A stretch of 64,000 nt of DNA from Evansella halocellulosilytica (GCF_002335745.1 NZ_NIST01000001.1:4320950-4384949); one strand, 5' to 3'. Shown: positions 34,310 through 43,313, numbered from the stretch's first letter. Numbers and translations are program-made. The notes: a model not told the origin generated them from the letters alone.

Positions 34310-35806
34310 TTAGCTAGTAAGCATGTTCACTTCATTTGCAACCCTTATGCCAGACTCTACAGCTCCTTCGATCCATCCATGAAGCAATGAAGTATGTTCA
34401 CCGGCAAAATGAATAATTCCCTCTCGCTTCCTAATAATTTCAGGATAGTTATATGCTTGGTAAGGTGCAAAGATCGCAAAGCATCCCCCTGAAAAACGAT
34501 TCTGTGTCCAGCTAAACGAGCGTCCATTCATGAAGGTCTCTTGAACAACATCACCATGAATCAAAGACAGATATTTTTTTGCTTGAGACATTCGCTCCTC
34601 TTCCGTGAGCTTCTCCCATAATCTTGCTTTATCTCCCCACGAATAGCATGCTTGGATTACACCAGGTCCAGGTTGCCCATGTTCACGACTAGGGTAGTAT
34701 ACGAATTGCAGTGGTTGATCAGTCGTCAACTTCCCCCCAAACATCCCATGGTCCTCCCAAAATTTCATTGAAAACTCCATCCCTATTTTTACGGATGGAA
34801 CATAATGTAAATTACGAATTGTCTTCCACTTCCAAAAAGAGATTGAATCGTGTGGTTCCACATCAATAAATTGGAAAACCGAAAATGGAATCGTATTAAT
34901 GATGCAATCCCCAGTAAATGAACTAACATCTTCGCCTGCTTCATTAGCAGTAAAGACCTCTCCTCCATTTTCTTGCTGTTTAATTCGCTTTACGATTTGT
35001 CCAAGCTTTATGTCATCATGAAGATGTGGAAGAAACGATTGAGGCAATTGATCGTTTCCTCCTTCAATTTCTCTATAATCAGCTTCTGGATGAAAAATCG
35101 TTCCTATTATATTTAGGACAATATCAATAAATGAAAAATCAGGAAACCCCTCTATTCCAATAAGAACTTTTATTTTCTGAATTGCAGCTGGAGATAGCTT
35201 CGGCCCTAACGGATTTTCCCGTAAAAACGTAGACATTGAATGCCTGTCAAAACGTTTTATAAGCCTTCTTCTTTCTGGTTCAGATGACTGTAAAAATGTT
35301 TCAATAAATGGGTCGAGTGCAGATTGAAGCAGTTCAAAAACATTTCTGCTATGTTCCTCTTCATCTACAGGGAACTGTAAAAGTTCCGGATGTTGTTCAT
35401 ACTGATATTTTCTTATCAATTGGTTGTTTACAAATAATAAATCATTTGGAGAAGTATGAATGAAATGTTTTAATGGTAAATTAAAATGTTCAATAAGCGC
35501 AAGTGTTAAAAAATGATGACTTAATATCCGCATCGCACCAGCTTCAAAGTAATTTCCTCCTGTAAAGGGCTCACGGATTGTGTTAACTCGGCCGCCTATT
35601 CTTTTATTCCCTTCTAGAATTGTGACTTTATGGCCTGCTTGTTTTAATAAATAACCAGAAACGAGGCCGGCCATCCCCGCCCCTAAAATGATAACTTTTT
35701 TAGGAGAATTTGTTTTCGGCAGACCACTTTTTATTAGTTTCAACATAGATTTAGTAGCTTCACTAGCATCGGCCGACGATGAAAAGTTGCCGTCAAGGTA
35801 ATTCAT
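34310..35806 (-). CDS. Flavin amine oxidase (L-amino-acid oxidase type)
   Basis: A 498-residue FAD enzyme of the amine oxidase family, similar in layout to B. subtilis YobN. The dinucleotide motif is VIILGAGMAGLVSGYLL followed by the ribose-binding Glu in TILEGNKRIGGRV, then the GGNYFEAGAMRI motif. The C-terminal FAD motif is IIHFAGEHTSLLHGWIEGAVESG. The substrate is a primary amine or amino acid; the product would be the keto or aldehyde form with hydrogen peroxide. No signal peptide. Single gene. Confidence 0.88.
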   Translation of the reverse strand: MNYLDGNFSSSADASEATKSMLKLIKSGLPKTNSPKKVIILGAGMAGLVSGYLLKQAGHKVTILEGNKRIGGRVNTIREPFTGGNYFEAGAMRILSHHFLTLALIEHFNLPLKHFIHTSPNDLLFVNNQLIRKYQYEQHPELLQFPVDEEEHSRNVFELLQSALDPFIETFLQSSEPERRRLIKRFDRHSMSTFLRENPLGPKLSPAAIQKIKVLIGIEGFPDFSFIDIVLNIIGTIFHPEADYREIEGGNDQLPQSFLPHLHDDIKLGQIVKRIKQQENGGEVFTANEAGEDVSSFTGDCIINTIPFSVFQFIDVEPHDSISFWKWKTIRNLHYVPSVKIGMEFSMKFWEDHGMFGGKLTTDQPLQFVYYPSREHGQPGPGVIQACYSWGDKARLWEKLTEEERMSQAKKYLSLIHGDVVQETFMNGRSFSWTQNRFSGGCFAIFAPYQAYNYPEIIRKREGIIHFAGEHTSLLHGWIEGAVESGIRVANEVNMLTS

Positions 35807-35965
35807 GTAACCACCCTTTTTTTATACAATAATATTGGGAGGCACATCAATTTATGTATATATTTAACATATTATTTTTTCAAAAAAGCTTTGTTTGAGC
35901 ATCCAAATTTATTTTTCTTCATAAATAAATACAGGCTAGCCTGAGACTGAACCTGTATAATGGCT

Positions 35966-36287
35966 TGTTCAAAAAGGAGGATAAAAAGAGCCATGAGTGT
36001 CACATCACAAGCTTCCACACAGATGTGTGACTTCGGCGTTCCCGCAGGACGCGGGGGTTTTAGCAGAAGATCTGATCTTACAAGTGTCTCGATGGACAGG
36101 ACGTCCTAATGCTGACATCCACAGAACGTGGCGTTTTGTCCGGTTGAAAGATAACCACAAAGTTTAGCTTGTAGAAGAAGATTCAAAGTTTTTCAAGGCG
36201 ACGAAGTTTTGAGGTATGGTGTGTATCGGAACTAAAAACGGAGTCAACGCAGAGATAGATAGCTATTTTTCCTAGACTTTTTGAAGA
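35966..36287. mobile_element. MITE-like element with TGTTCAAAAAG ends, copy D, carrying GGA-loop hairpins
   Basis: A 322-bp element, ends TGTTCAAAAAG (35966-35976) and CTTTTTGAAGA (36277-36287). Inside, on the plus strand, is the same hairpin array as in the 5892-6166 element: CCCGCAGGACGCGGG (36041-36055) and GGACAGGACGTCC (36094-36106) are intact. The flanking ones at 36014-36030 and 36119-36131 have lost GGA. The right block GAGTCAACGCAGAGATA is shared with copies E and F. No ORF. Confidence 0.8.
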
Positions 36288-36317
36288 TCCTCTATAAGTA
36301 AGGGGTAGTTATGTTTT

Positions 36318-37055
36318 TTAGGAATCCCACGTCCAATTGGATGAAGCTAATTCTACTTTCCCTTCAAAAATATCTTTAGCTTGATCGAGAAGCTGATTAT
36401 GTTTGCCGAAGTGCGGCAAATGGGAGAGAAGGAGCTGTTTCACCCGGGCTTTTTTTGCAAGAGTCGCTGCCTCTTCACTGTTCATATGCCCGTAGGCACT
36501 GGCTTCCTCTCCTTTGTAAAAACTACACTCCGTTATGAGTAAATCCGTACCACGAATAAAAGGGACTATTGTTTCGTCATAAGAAGTATCACCTGTATAA
36601 ACAAAATTACTTCCCTTTTCAGATACGACCTTTACTGCGTAACAAGGAGCAGGATGTGTTGTTTTGTGAAAAGTCATTGCTAAAGAGCCAACTTTTAATT
36701 CTTTATTAGCATTATACGTATACACTTCTGTATATGGTTTCTTACCGAGAGCTTGGAATGATTTCTCATCTTCGATATGTCCATATATTTGTAGCGGCTT
36801 ATTCGTACGCTTTAAATTCATGTCAACGACACGACTGTATTGGAGAACACCGATATCCGCAATATGATCATGGTGATAATGAGTCAGAATACAAGCATCT
36901 AGTTGATTTAAATCAATATGCTGCTGCAGGCGAGCAACACTGCCGCTGCCACAATCGAGTAATACTTTCGTATCCTCAGTTTCAACTAAGTAAGCAGAAG
37001 TTGCTTCATTCATACTAGGGTAAGCTCCCCAAAAACCGATCACAGTCAATTTCAT
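36318..37055 (-). CDS. yhfI: MBL-fold metallohydrolase (YhfI-like)
   Basis: A 245-residue metallo-beta-lactamase-fold enzyme, close in layout to B. subtilis YhfI and to RNase Z. The zinc motif is H59-Y-H61-H62-D63-H64, with further ligands in FVYTGDTSYDE, a family-typical HMNSEEAATLAKKA stretch and LLLSHLPHF. The C-terminal RNase Z exosite arm is not evident, so tRNA processing is not implied. ATG 37055 is chosen because AAAGGAG lies 7 bases before it; ATG 37061 is too close. Substrate unknown. Confidence 0.85.
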   Translation of the reverse strand: MKLTVIGFWGAYPSMNEATSAYLVETEDTKVLLDCGSGSVARLQQHIDLNQLDACILTHYHHDHIADIGVLQYSRVVDMNLKRTNKPLQIYGHIEDEKSFQALGKKPYTEVYTYNANKELKVGSLAMTFHKTTHPAPCYAVKVVSEKGSNFVYTGDTSYDETIVPFIRGTDLLITECSFYKGEEASAYGHMNSEEAATLAKKARVKQLLLSHLPHFGKHNQLLDQAKDIFEGKVELASSNWTWDS

Positions 37056-37131
37056 GAGCATTCTCCTTTCACTGTTATGATTACCTTATCAAAACTAATA
37101 ATAATCTAAAAGAGCAATTATGTATGGTGAT

Positions 37132-37415
37132 AAGAAAAGCGGAAGGCGCCCTATCGGCGAAAAGCGCTGCCTCTTCCTCTTCTACATCGCTCTGCGGTTA
37201 TATCCGTCAACCGGGCAATACGCCACGTCCTGTGGCATGCCTGGCATTAGGACATCCTGTCCGTCGAGGCAAATCGCTAGATCAGATCTTCGGCTAAAAC
37301 CCCCGCATCCTGCGGGAACACCGAAGTCACCACATCCGTGTGGAAGATCGTGTAGTTAACGCTCGTGCCTGAAGTCTAGACAGCAATCGAGAGATTGAAA
37401 TGTTATACTTCCTTA
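37132..37415. repeat. MITE-like repeat, copy C, with four GGA-loop hairpins
   Basis: A 284-bp near-complete copy of the 5892-6166 element in the same orientation. Hairpins at 37223-37235, 37250-37262, 37302-37316 and 37330-37343 read on the minus strand as CCACAGGACGTGG, GGACAGGATGTCC, CCCGCAGGATGCGGG and CCACACGGATGTGG. The two differences from copy A are C-to-T changes at the same loop position, leaving GGA untouched. The right end is ATCGAGAGATTGAAATGTTA then CTTCCTTA. Confidence 0.85.
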
Positions 37416-37423
37416 TCTTTAAA

Positions 37424-37463
37424 CAAAAAACCCCTGCAGAGAGCAAATCTCCACAAGGATTCT
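37424..37463 (-). terminator. Terminator of the rplU-prp-rpmA operon
   Basis: Minus-strand AATCCTTGTGGAG / CTCTCTGCAGGGGTT imperfect stem with TTTTTTG after it. Confidence 0.75.
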
Positions 37464-37468
37464 CCTTT

Positions 37469-37762
37469 TTACGCTTCTTGAACTTCTGGGTAAACACTTA
37501 CGCGCTTACGGTCACGTCCAACACGCTCAAATTTCACGACTCCGTCTACTTTCGCAAATAACGTATCGTCTCCACCTTTACCAACGTTCACACCTGGGTA
37601 AATGCGAGTTCCACGTTGACGTACAAGGATAGATCCGCCCGTTACTGACTGTCCGTCTCCACGCTTTGTGCCAAGACGCTTCGCGATAGAGTCACGACCG
37701 TTCTTTGTACTACCTACACCCTTCTTTTGGGCGAAAAATTGAAGGTCCAAATTTAAAAACAT
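37469..37762 (-). CDS. rpmA: Ribosomal protein L27 (bL27) with cleavable N-terminus
   Basis: A 97-residue L27 precursor. It begins [15 protein letters not shown], the Firmicutes-type extension that the Prp protease removes at the LQFFA motif; the mature protein then reads [13 protein letters not shown]. Removal exposes the tail that reaches the peptidyl transferase centre. ATG 37762 follows AGGAGGTGAAGACC; an in-frame start at 37771 has no site. It lies 20 bases after prp. Confidence 0.97.
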   Translation of the reverse strand: MFLNLDLQFFAQKKGVGSTKNGRDSIAKRLGTKRGDGQSVTGGSILVRQRGTRIYPGVNVGKGGDDTLFAKVDGVVKFERVGRDRKRVSVYPEVQEA

Positions 37763-37781
37763 GGTCTTCACCTCCTGAATA

Positions 37782-38111
37782 TCAGTTATCGATTCGTATA
37801 TACTGTCCGTACTGTTCTTCCATCGTTTTTAATGAATAGAACATACCCTCAAGTAATAATTGAACTTTCTCATAAGTGTCCGAATCAAGGTTATTAGGAA
37901 CACGACAGCGGAGAAAGCCTCCGTTATCTTCCATATTCACATCTAAACGTGTCTCGCAAATGGCTGCAATGGCATTGATACTTCCGAAAGAAATAGCCGA
38001 TGCGCCTGCACAGACAAGATCTTGTCCATGTGGAGCAGCATTTGCATGTCCGTCCATTGTAAACGTATGAATCGTTCCATCTTCATTACGGTCAAAACGC
38101 ACATGTATCAT
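37782..38111 (-). CDS. prp: Ribosomal-processing cysteine protease Prp
   Basis: A 109-residue protease (YsxB family) that cleaves the L27 N-terminal extension. The catalytic pair is visible: H22 in [13 protein letters not shown] and C34 in [12 protein letters not shown]. The gene sits between rplU and rpmA as in all Firmicutes with the LQFFA-type L27. Start ATG 38111; spacing to rplU is 9 bases, so the three are one operon. Confidence 0.96.
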   Translation of the reverse strand: MIHVRFDRNEDGTIHTFTMDGHANAAPHGQDLVCAGASAISFGSINAIAAICETRLDVNMEDNGGFLRCRVPNNLDSDTYEKVQLLLEGMFYSLKTMEEQYGQYIRIDN

Positions 38112-38120
38112 AGCGACACC

Positions 38121-38429
38121 TTACGCGTTGATTTTGTCAATAACTACTTTAGTGTAAGGTTGACGATGACCTTGCTTACGACGATAGTTCTTTTTCGCTT
38201 TGAACTTATACACGATCGTCTTCTTGCCACGGCCATGCTTTTCAACTTTACCAGTAACCGTTGCACCTTCTACAGTTGGAGTTCCCACTTTTGTTTCGTC
38301 TCCACCTACAAGGATGACTTGGTCAAATGTAACAGTTTCACCTTCAGCTACATCAACCTTTTCGATGTAAACCTCTTGGCCTTCAGTAACTTTCACTTGT
38401 TTTCCACCAGTTTCAATAATAGCGTACAC
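38121..38429 (-). CDS. rplU: Ribosomal protein L21 (bL21)
   Basis: A 102-residue L21, the same length as in B. subtilis. It opens [18 protein letters not shown] and ends with the basic [17 protein letters not shown] motif. The GTG at 38429 is used because AAAGGAGG lies 8 bases before it; an in-frame GTG at 38438 overlaps that site. Its mRNA leader probably contains the autoregulatory L21 leader. Confidence 0.97.
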   Translation of the reverse strand: MYAIIETGGKQVKVTEGQEVYIEKVDVAEGETVTFDQVILVGGDETKVGTPTVEGATVTGKVEKHGRGKKTIVYKFKAKKNYRRKQGHRQPYTKVVIDKINA

Positions 38430-38439
38430 GTACGGCACC

Positions 38440-38535
38440 TCCTTTAGTACTCAGACTCGCCATGACAGGTGCAAATGGATGCTTAAAAACCTGATCTGTG
38501 CGGTTGTAGCTCTTTGGGTGCTACCAAACAACTAA
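38440..38535 (-). promoter_or_regulatory. Probable L21 leader RNA
   Basis: The roughly 100 bases before rplU contain, on the minus strand, a GTTTGGTAGCACCCAAAGAG hairpin followed by GCACAGATCAGG and a GC-rich box near the start. Position and form match the L21 leader of Bacillus, thought to bind L21. It was judged by eye, without a covariance model. Confidence 0.55.
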
Positions 38536-38586
38536 CAAAGGAAATCATACCACAATAGAAACATCCGTGTCAATATTATCTCTCGT

Positions 38587-40080
38587 CTATCTCCTGCGCA
38601 GCCACGCTTCTTTCATACTTTGTAGATCACCAGTTAATCGAATCGTATATCCGAATATACGATTTTCAACCGTCTCTTTCGCGAGTAAATAAATCGTTTT
38701 ATTTACAGCTTGTTCGATTTGTTTGAGCTTCTCCCCACCATCTTTTAGCAATTCATTCGCTGGTTGTGGGGTGATTTCGATGAGCAACGCCTCATCATCT
38801 GAATAGCGATGCTCATAGGCAGCTCGTCTTAATGATTCAATCACAGCTGACGAACTCCACTCTTTTCCTTTTCCAAAACACGTTTGACAGCTTTGCAAAT
38901 AATAGTCTGCTAATGATTTTCTCGTTTTCTTTCTCGTCATTTCAACTAATCCAAGCTTTGTAAAGCCTGCCACATTCGTAATCGTTCTGTCATACTTTAA
39001 AGAGTTTTTTAATGTATGCAACACTTTTTCTTTATCATTCTCTTCTTTCATTTCTATAAAATCAATAATGATAATCCCGCCAATATCTCGTAGTCTGAGT
39101 TGTTCTGCCACTACCTTTGCTGCTTCAATATTCGTATTCAGCACCGTATCTCGGAAATTCCCTTTCCCTACATATTTACCTGTATTCACATCTATTACTG
39201 TCAACGCTTCAGTTGTTTCGATGACAAGTGATGAGCCATTTTTCAGCCAAACATTTGGTTTTAACGATTTTTCTAACTGCTTTTCTAACCCATAATGATG
39301 AAAAATGGACTCTTTTCCTTGATACAGATGAATATTTTTACTATTGTTCTCATCCACCCATTCTTTTAGCCATTGATAATCTTCAACCGAATCAACAATA
39401 ATTTCCGTTTTACCGTCACTGGAAAAATCGCGTGTTACTCTTAAAAATAACGAATCGTTATCATATAAAAGAGCGGGTACTTTTTTTATTGCTTCCCCTC
39501 TTTCAAGCATCAAATGGTATTGGTTTCGTAAACGTATTAGTTCATCGTAAACTATACTCTCATCTGACTGCTCTGCATTTGTCCGAATGATGAGCCCTTC
39601 ACCCTCTTCGATCCAATCCTTTCCTTTGTTTCGCCATTGTTCTCGTACAGCATCGTCACTCATCTTTTTGGAGACAGCAACATAATTGCCTGAAGGTAAG
39701 TATACAATGTATTTCCCAGGTAATGAGTACTGTTCGGTTAATCGAGCACCTTTCGTTCCAGTTGCTTCTTTTTTCACTTGTACAATGATTGACTGCCCTT
39801 TTGTAATGAGATTCGTAATTGATGGTACTGGCTCATCATTTTCTACAGCTTTTTGATAAGCGATGAGTTCATTTTTGTATAGATACCCGTTTTTCTCATC
39901 TCCAAGATCAACAAAGGCAGCATCCATTCCCGGAACGATATCGATTACTTGTCCCTTAATAATATTTCCAGAATAGGCAACTCCTTTTTCATGCTTATAA
40001 AGCCATTCGACGACATGTCCATTTTCCAATATCGCGCCGCGTTTCTCCTCAAATAACGTATTTAAAATAATTTTCCGCAA
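38587..40080 (-). CDS. rng: Rne/Rng family ribonuclease (RNase G-like)
   Basis: A 497-residue endoribonuclease. The S1 RNA-binding domain (about 35-125) contains GQVIDIVPGMDAAFVDLGD. The RNase H-like catalytic core has VIDVNTGKYVGKG with the first metal Asp and GGIIIIDFIEM with the second. The Zn-link region appears as CQTCFGKG instead of CPxCxG. It lacks the long RNase E degradosome tail, so it is RNase G-like. In related Bacillus such a gene often sits next to rplU. Start ATG 40080. Confidence 0.92.
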   Translation of the reverse strand: MRKIILNTLFEEKRGAILENGHVVEWLYKHEKGVAYSGNIIKGQVIDIVPGMDAAFVDLGDEKNGYLYKNELIAYQKAVENDEPVPSITNLITKGQSIIVQVKKEATGTKGARLTEQYSLPGKYIVYLPSGNYVAVSKKMSDDAVREQWRNKGKDWIEEGEGLIIRTNAEQSDESIVYDELIRLRNQYHLMLERGEAIKKVPALLYDNDSLFLRVTRDFSSDGKTEIIVDSVEDYQWLKEWVDENNSKNIHLYQGKESIFHHYGLEKQLEKSLKPNVWLKNGSSLVIETTEALTVIDVNTGKYVGKGNFRDTVLNTNIEAAKVVAEQLRLRDIGGIIIIDFIEMKEENDKEKVLHTLKNSLKYDRTITNVAGFTKLGLVEMTRKKTRKSLADYYLQSCQTCFGKGKEWSSSAVIESLRRAAYEHRYSDDEALLIEITPQPANELLKDGGEKLKQIEQAVNKTIYLLAKETVENRIFGYTIRLTGDLQSMKEAWLRRR

Positions 40081-40182
40081 AATTTCTGACTCCCATCTTA
40101 CATTGCTCGTTGCGACTATTATATAGAAGATGTGATCATTTTTCCAATCCCTCCACCCATCCAGTAAATATTAAAGCAGAAA

Positions 40183-40233
40183 AATCAACCATAAAATTCC
40201 ATGTGCCTGGCACATGGAATTTTATGGTTGATT
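40183..40233. repeat. 51-bp perfect palindrome at the spoIVFB stop codon
   Basis: Arms of 25 bases (left begins AATCAACCATAAAATTCC, right ends GGAATTTTATGGTTGATT) around a single central T at 40208, with centre GTGCC-T-GGCAC. The AA of the spoIVFB TAA stop is the first pair of the stem, and TTTTTC follows on the minus strand, so it can act as terminator between spoIVFB and rng. Confidence 0.88.
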
Positions 40234-41065
40234 ACGGTATTTTTTTGATTGGTAGTTTACGCTTATCACGGTCAAAAAATGCTTCAATTACGTTCGCTTC
40301 ATGAATGAGACAACCATGCTTATCTGTAAAGAATAGGTGAACCTTCCCTCGGTATACATTTTTTACTGCTTCAGCTACAGTTGTTGTCAACGGAACATGT
40401 ATGACTTTTTCTTTTCCTTGTGGTTTTAACCTCTTCCTTTCTAATAGAAATCGTAAAAACATGTAGTGACGCTGTTTCCATTCTAAATAATGATGAACCC
40501 ATAAAAAAGCGGCAATCATCATTAAATTTAAATGGAATGGTAAAATCGTCAGACATAGAAATGTAAGCAGGCTCAAAATCGTGATAGACGATGCAAAACT
40601 TACGTAATACGATCTATGGAATGGAAAAAAACTCGTCGTTAAAGAATAAAGTAATTTACCACCATCTAAAGGAAGAATCGGCAAGAGATTAAATAAAAGA
40701 ATTGTCAAATTATGAAACAAAAAAATTTGATGATCCTCGAATGTCCAAAATGGTGTAAAAAGGAGAAAGTAACTTGCTGCTATTAACCATAAATGTTGCA
40801 ATGGACCAAATATCGTGACAAGTATTTCTTCCTTAACAGGTCTGTTCCCATATTCTTCAGTTTCTGCCATTCCTCCAAATGGTAACAAATGAATTTTTTT
40901 AATTCTCCACCGAAAACGATGTGCCATCCAGCTATGGCCCATTTCGTGCATAAATACGATGAAAAATAACATCATTACCTCTTTAAACATCCCGGTAACA
41001 ATCCCTATGCCTAAAACTACCCAAAGGACAGGGTGGATATGGACTTTTGTTAACAAACTAATCAA
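40232..41065 (-). CDS. spoIVFB: Stage IV sporulation intramembrane protease SpoIVFB
   Basis: A 277-residue site-2-type zinc protease that cleaves pro-sigma-K in the mother cell. The metal motif is H40-E41-MG-H44 and the third ligand is Asp134 in LPILPLDGGKLLY. About six membrane segments are followed by a C-terminal CBS-like domain (TTVAEAVKNVYRG). It overlaps spoIVFA by 8 bases, coupling it to its inhibitor complex. Length and order agree with B. subtilis. Confidence 0.95.
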   Translation of the reverse strand: MISLLTKVHIHPVLWVVLGIGIVTGMFKEVMMLFFIVFMHEMGHSWMAHRFRWRIKKIHLLPFGGMAETEEYGNRPVKEEILVTIFGPLQHLWLIAASYFLLFTPFWTFEDHQIFLFHNLTILLFNLLPILPLDGGKLLYSLTTSFFPFHRSYYVSFASSITILSLLTFLCLTILPFHLNLMMIAAFLWVHHYLEWKQRHYMFLRFLLERKRLKPQGKEKVIHVPLTTTVAEAVKNVYRGKVHLFFTDKHGCLIHEANVIEAFFDRDKRKLPIKKIP

Positions 41066-41891
41066 CTGTAATCACTTCGATCGGGTCGACAAATACATCC
41101 CCTTCCCTAAGGGCAAAATAGTAAACTCCGACCGCTTCCTTTTCTTCGTGTTGTGACACATGTCCAAGAGTATCTCCTATATCAACATGATCATATAACT
41201 GTACGGAAATATCCTCGAGCATTCCATACCATGATTCAGATCCATCATAATGACGGACAATGATCATGTTTCCCCAATCGTTCTCTTCATCCTCCCCTAC
41301 AAAGCGAACCATTCCATTTCGAACCGCTTCTACTGATTCATCAGATTCTGTCTCGACGTAGATTCCTCGTCCATTTTGCTCAAAAGATTCTTTTACTGTA
41401 CCAGAAGCAGGAAGTGCATAAGTATCTACTTGCGGCTCATTTTCAAAATCACCAGGTGCTACAACGTCGAGTTGCGGTGGAAATAGTGCAAGAGGACGTC
41501 CAAATGATTCCTCATACCAAGTTGCCACTGCTCCAAACTGAAAGTCTTCCTGGAATGATTGTTGAACATAATTTTTTACTCCAGCGAGAGACGGGGATTG
41601 CGTTTGAAATAGAATTCCTATAAGGAAGAACAAACAAATACTAGCCAGTATTTGCATCATAAACAAATCTTTCCGAAAAAATGGTTCACTCCTTCCTTTT
41701 CCAAGTGGCCGGTTGCTGTCATATGTGAATAACGTATCCTCTCTTTCTTCATCATGCCTCATACTGACATAAGGATAGTCATCACTACGTGCCCTATGTT
41801 TGATTCGATCCTGATGAGATGAGTAGATTCGTTTCTTTCTTTTTGCATCCAGTTTTCGCCTTATTTTCTCAACACGATTCTTCATATCCAT
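41058..41891 (-). CDS. spoIVFA: Stage IV sporulation protein SpoIVFA
   Basis: A 277-residue membrane protein that tethers and inhibits SpoIVFB until SpoIVB cleaves it. A basic cytoplasmic N-terminus (KIRRKLDAKRKKRI) is followed by one membrane segment (about 73-92, MMQILASICLFFLIGILF) and an LytM/M23-like C-terminal domain (IIVRHYDGSESWYGMLEDI, VDIGDTLGHV). The HxH zinc motif of active M23 enzymes is missing, as expected for SpoIVFA. It starts at ATG 41891. Confidence 0.93.
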   Translation of the reverse strand: MDMKNRVEKIRRKLDAKRKKRIYSSHQDRIKHRARSDDYPYVSMRHDEEREDTLFTYDSNRPLGKGRSEPFFRKDLFMMQILASICLFFLIGILFQTQSPSLAGVKNYVQQSFQEDFQFGAVATWYEESFGRPLALFPPQLDVVAPGDFENEPQVDTYALPASGTVKESFEQNGRGIYVETESDESVEAVRNGMVRFVGEDEENDWGNMIIVRHYDGSESWYGMLEDISVQLYDHVDIGDTLGHVSQHEEKEAVGVYYFALREGDVFVDPIEVITVD

Positions 41892-42475
41892 GTCCCTTTC
41901 CTATACGCTTGTCTTATTGGTCCATATATATGACTTGTCTGCTCCACATATGACAACACGATCCAACTTTAAATGAAGACATCGTTTTGTATTCGTTTCA
42001 TGATTTTACTCGTTTTGAAATTTTGGCGGACACTGGATTCGTTCTTACTATAAAAAAGCATAACTCTGGAAGTTTAGCGGACTTCTATTCCTCAATGGTG
42101 TTTTTTTCGGCTGTATCATCAAATAACGAATCGTATGTCCTTAAGCACGATAAAAATAGCGATTTTTATGACAATAAATGATCATATGTCTACGAAAAGT
42201 TTCGGTCAGTTCATAATCACATCGAGCATACGTAAAAAAGCCCCCACATCAAATATGGAGGCAAGACATAATAAATCTATATCAATTAAGGGGGTATTTT
42301 ATCTTATTCACACTGTAAATATTTGTTCATCAATGTAACAACTAAAAAGAGGCACTCTGTCAATTGTTGTGGTGACTCAAGGTTAACAAAAGAGAGAAAC
42401 ATTGACCTAATAAGGGTGACCACAACATTCATAATAGAACCCTAAAAGATCGTACATAATGTTTTCATAACATTA
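41892..42475. other. Intergenic region between minD and spoIVFA
   Basis: 584 bases without a convincing gene. A plus-strand 64-codon frame (41987-42181) has no binding site and no family resemblance. A widely spaced inverted repeat GTTGTGGT (42366-42373) / ACCACAAC (42419-42426) is present. The left part should contain the spoIVFA promoter. Nothing else recognised. Confidence 0.5.
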
Positions 42476-42476
42476 A

Positions 42477-42510
42477 GAAAAGCCATTAAGATTTAATCTT
42501 AACGGCTTCT
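42477..42510 (-). terminator. Terminator of minCD
   Basis: Minus-strand AGCCGTTAAGA / TCTTAATGGCT arms around TTAAA, then TTTTCTTAA. Confidence 0.8.
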
Positions 42511-42515
42511 CGTAT

Positions 42516-43313
42516 TTATCCTCGTATACCGAGGAACTTTTTCATTTTAGTAAATACACCTTTTTGCTCGTCCAACGACATGAGAGGGACGGACTCCCCG
42601 CCGATACGGCGGGCAATATTTCGATAAGCAATGGATGCCTTGCTTTTCGGTTCCATTGCAACAGGCTCACCTTGATTTGTCGCTTTTATAACATCGTCGT
42701 CATCAATAACGATACCTAATAATTCAACAGCAAGGATAGAGACAATCTCTTCAACATCCATTGCATCGCCATTTTGCATCATATGATTACGGATTCGGTT
42801 TATGACTAATTTCGGAGCTCCAGTCGGTTCTTTTTCTAGTAAGCCAATAATCCGGTCAGCATCACGAACCGACGAAATTTCAGGTGTCGTGACGACAATC
42901 GCACGATCCGCACCTGCGACAGCATTTTTAAACCCTTGTTCAATACCTGCAGGACAGTCAATCAATACGTAATCATAATCCTGCTTTAAGTCTGTAACAA
43001 GTTCCTTCATCTGTTCCGGGGTAACGGCAGACTTATCTTTAGTTTGTGCAGCTGGAAGTAAATATAAATGATCAAAACGTTTATCTTTAATTAAGGCTTG
43101 ATGAAGTTTACAACGCTGTTCCACTACATCAACTAGATCATAAATAATGCGGTTTTCAAGTCCCATTACAACGTCCAAATTCCTCAGGCCAATATCAGTA
43201 TCTACTAAACAGACTTTTTTTCCGGATAGTGCTAGTGCGGTACCAATATTCGCTGTAGTCGTTGTCTTACCAACTCCGCCTTTTCCAGATGTCACAACGA
43301 TCGCTTCTCCCAC
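42516..43313 (-). CDS. minD: Septum site-determining ATPase MinD
   Basis: A 265-residue ParA-type ATPase placing the division site together with MinC. The deviant Walker A is SGKGGVGKTTTT (Lys11 and Lys16), switch I reads LVDTDIGLRNLD, Walker B is YVLIDCPAGI. The C-terminal amphipathic membrane helix is GVFTKMKKFLGI. The GTG start at 43313 follows GGGGAGAATCAC. In Bacillus it is recruited to the poles by DivIVA through MinJ rather than oscillating. Confidence 0.97.
   Translation of the reverse strand: MGEAIVVTSGKGGVGKTTTTANIGTALALSGKKVCLVDTDIGLRNLDVVMGLENRIIYDLVDVVEQRCKLHQALIKDKRFDHLYLLPAAQTKDKSAVTPEQMKELVTDLKQDYDYVLIDCPAGIEQGFKNAVAGADRAIVVTTPEISSVRDADRIIGLLEKEPTGAPKLVINRIRNHMMQNGDAMDVEEIVSILAVELLGIVIDDDDVIKATNQGEPVAMEPKSKASIAYRNIARRIGGESVPLMSLDEQKGVFTKMKKFLGIRG

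Noticed and set aside
36318..37055. RNase Z
   Set aside because: Metal motif fits, but the exosite arm expected for tRNA binding is not evident and the length is short; the YhfI-like group fits better.
41987..42181. Plus-strand 64-codon frame between spoIVFA and minD
   Set aside because: No binding site, no recognisable domain, ordinary composition for AT-rich intergenic DNA.
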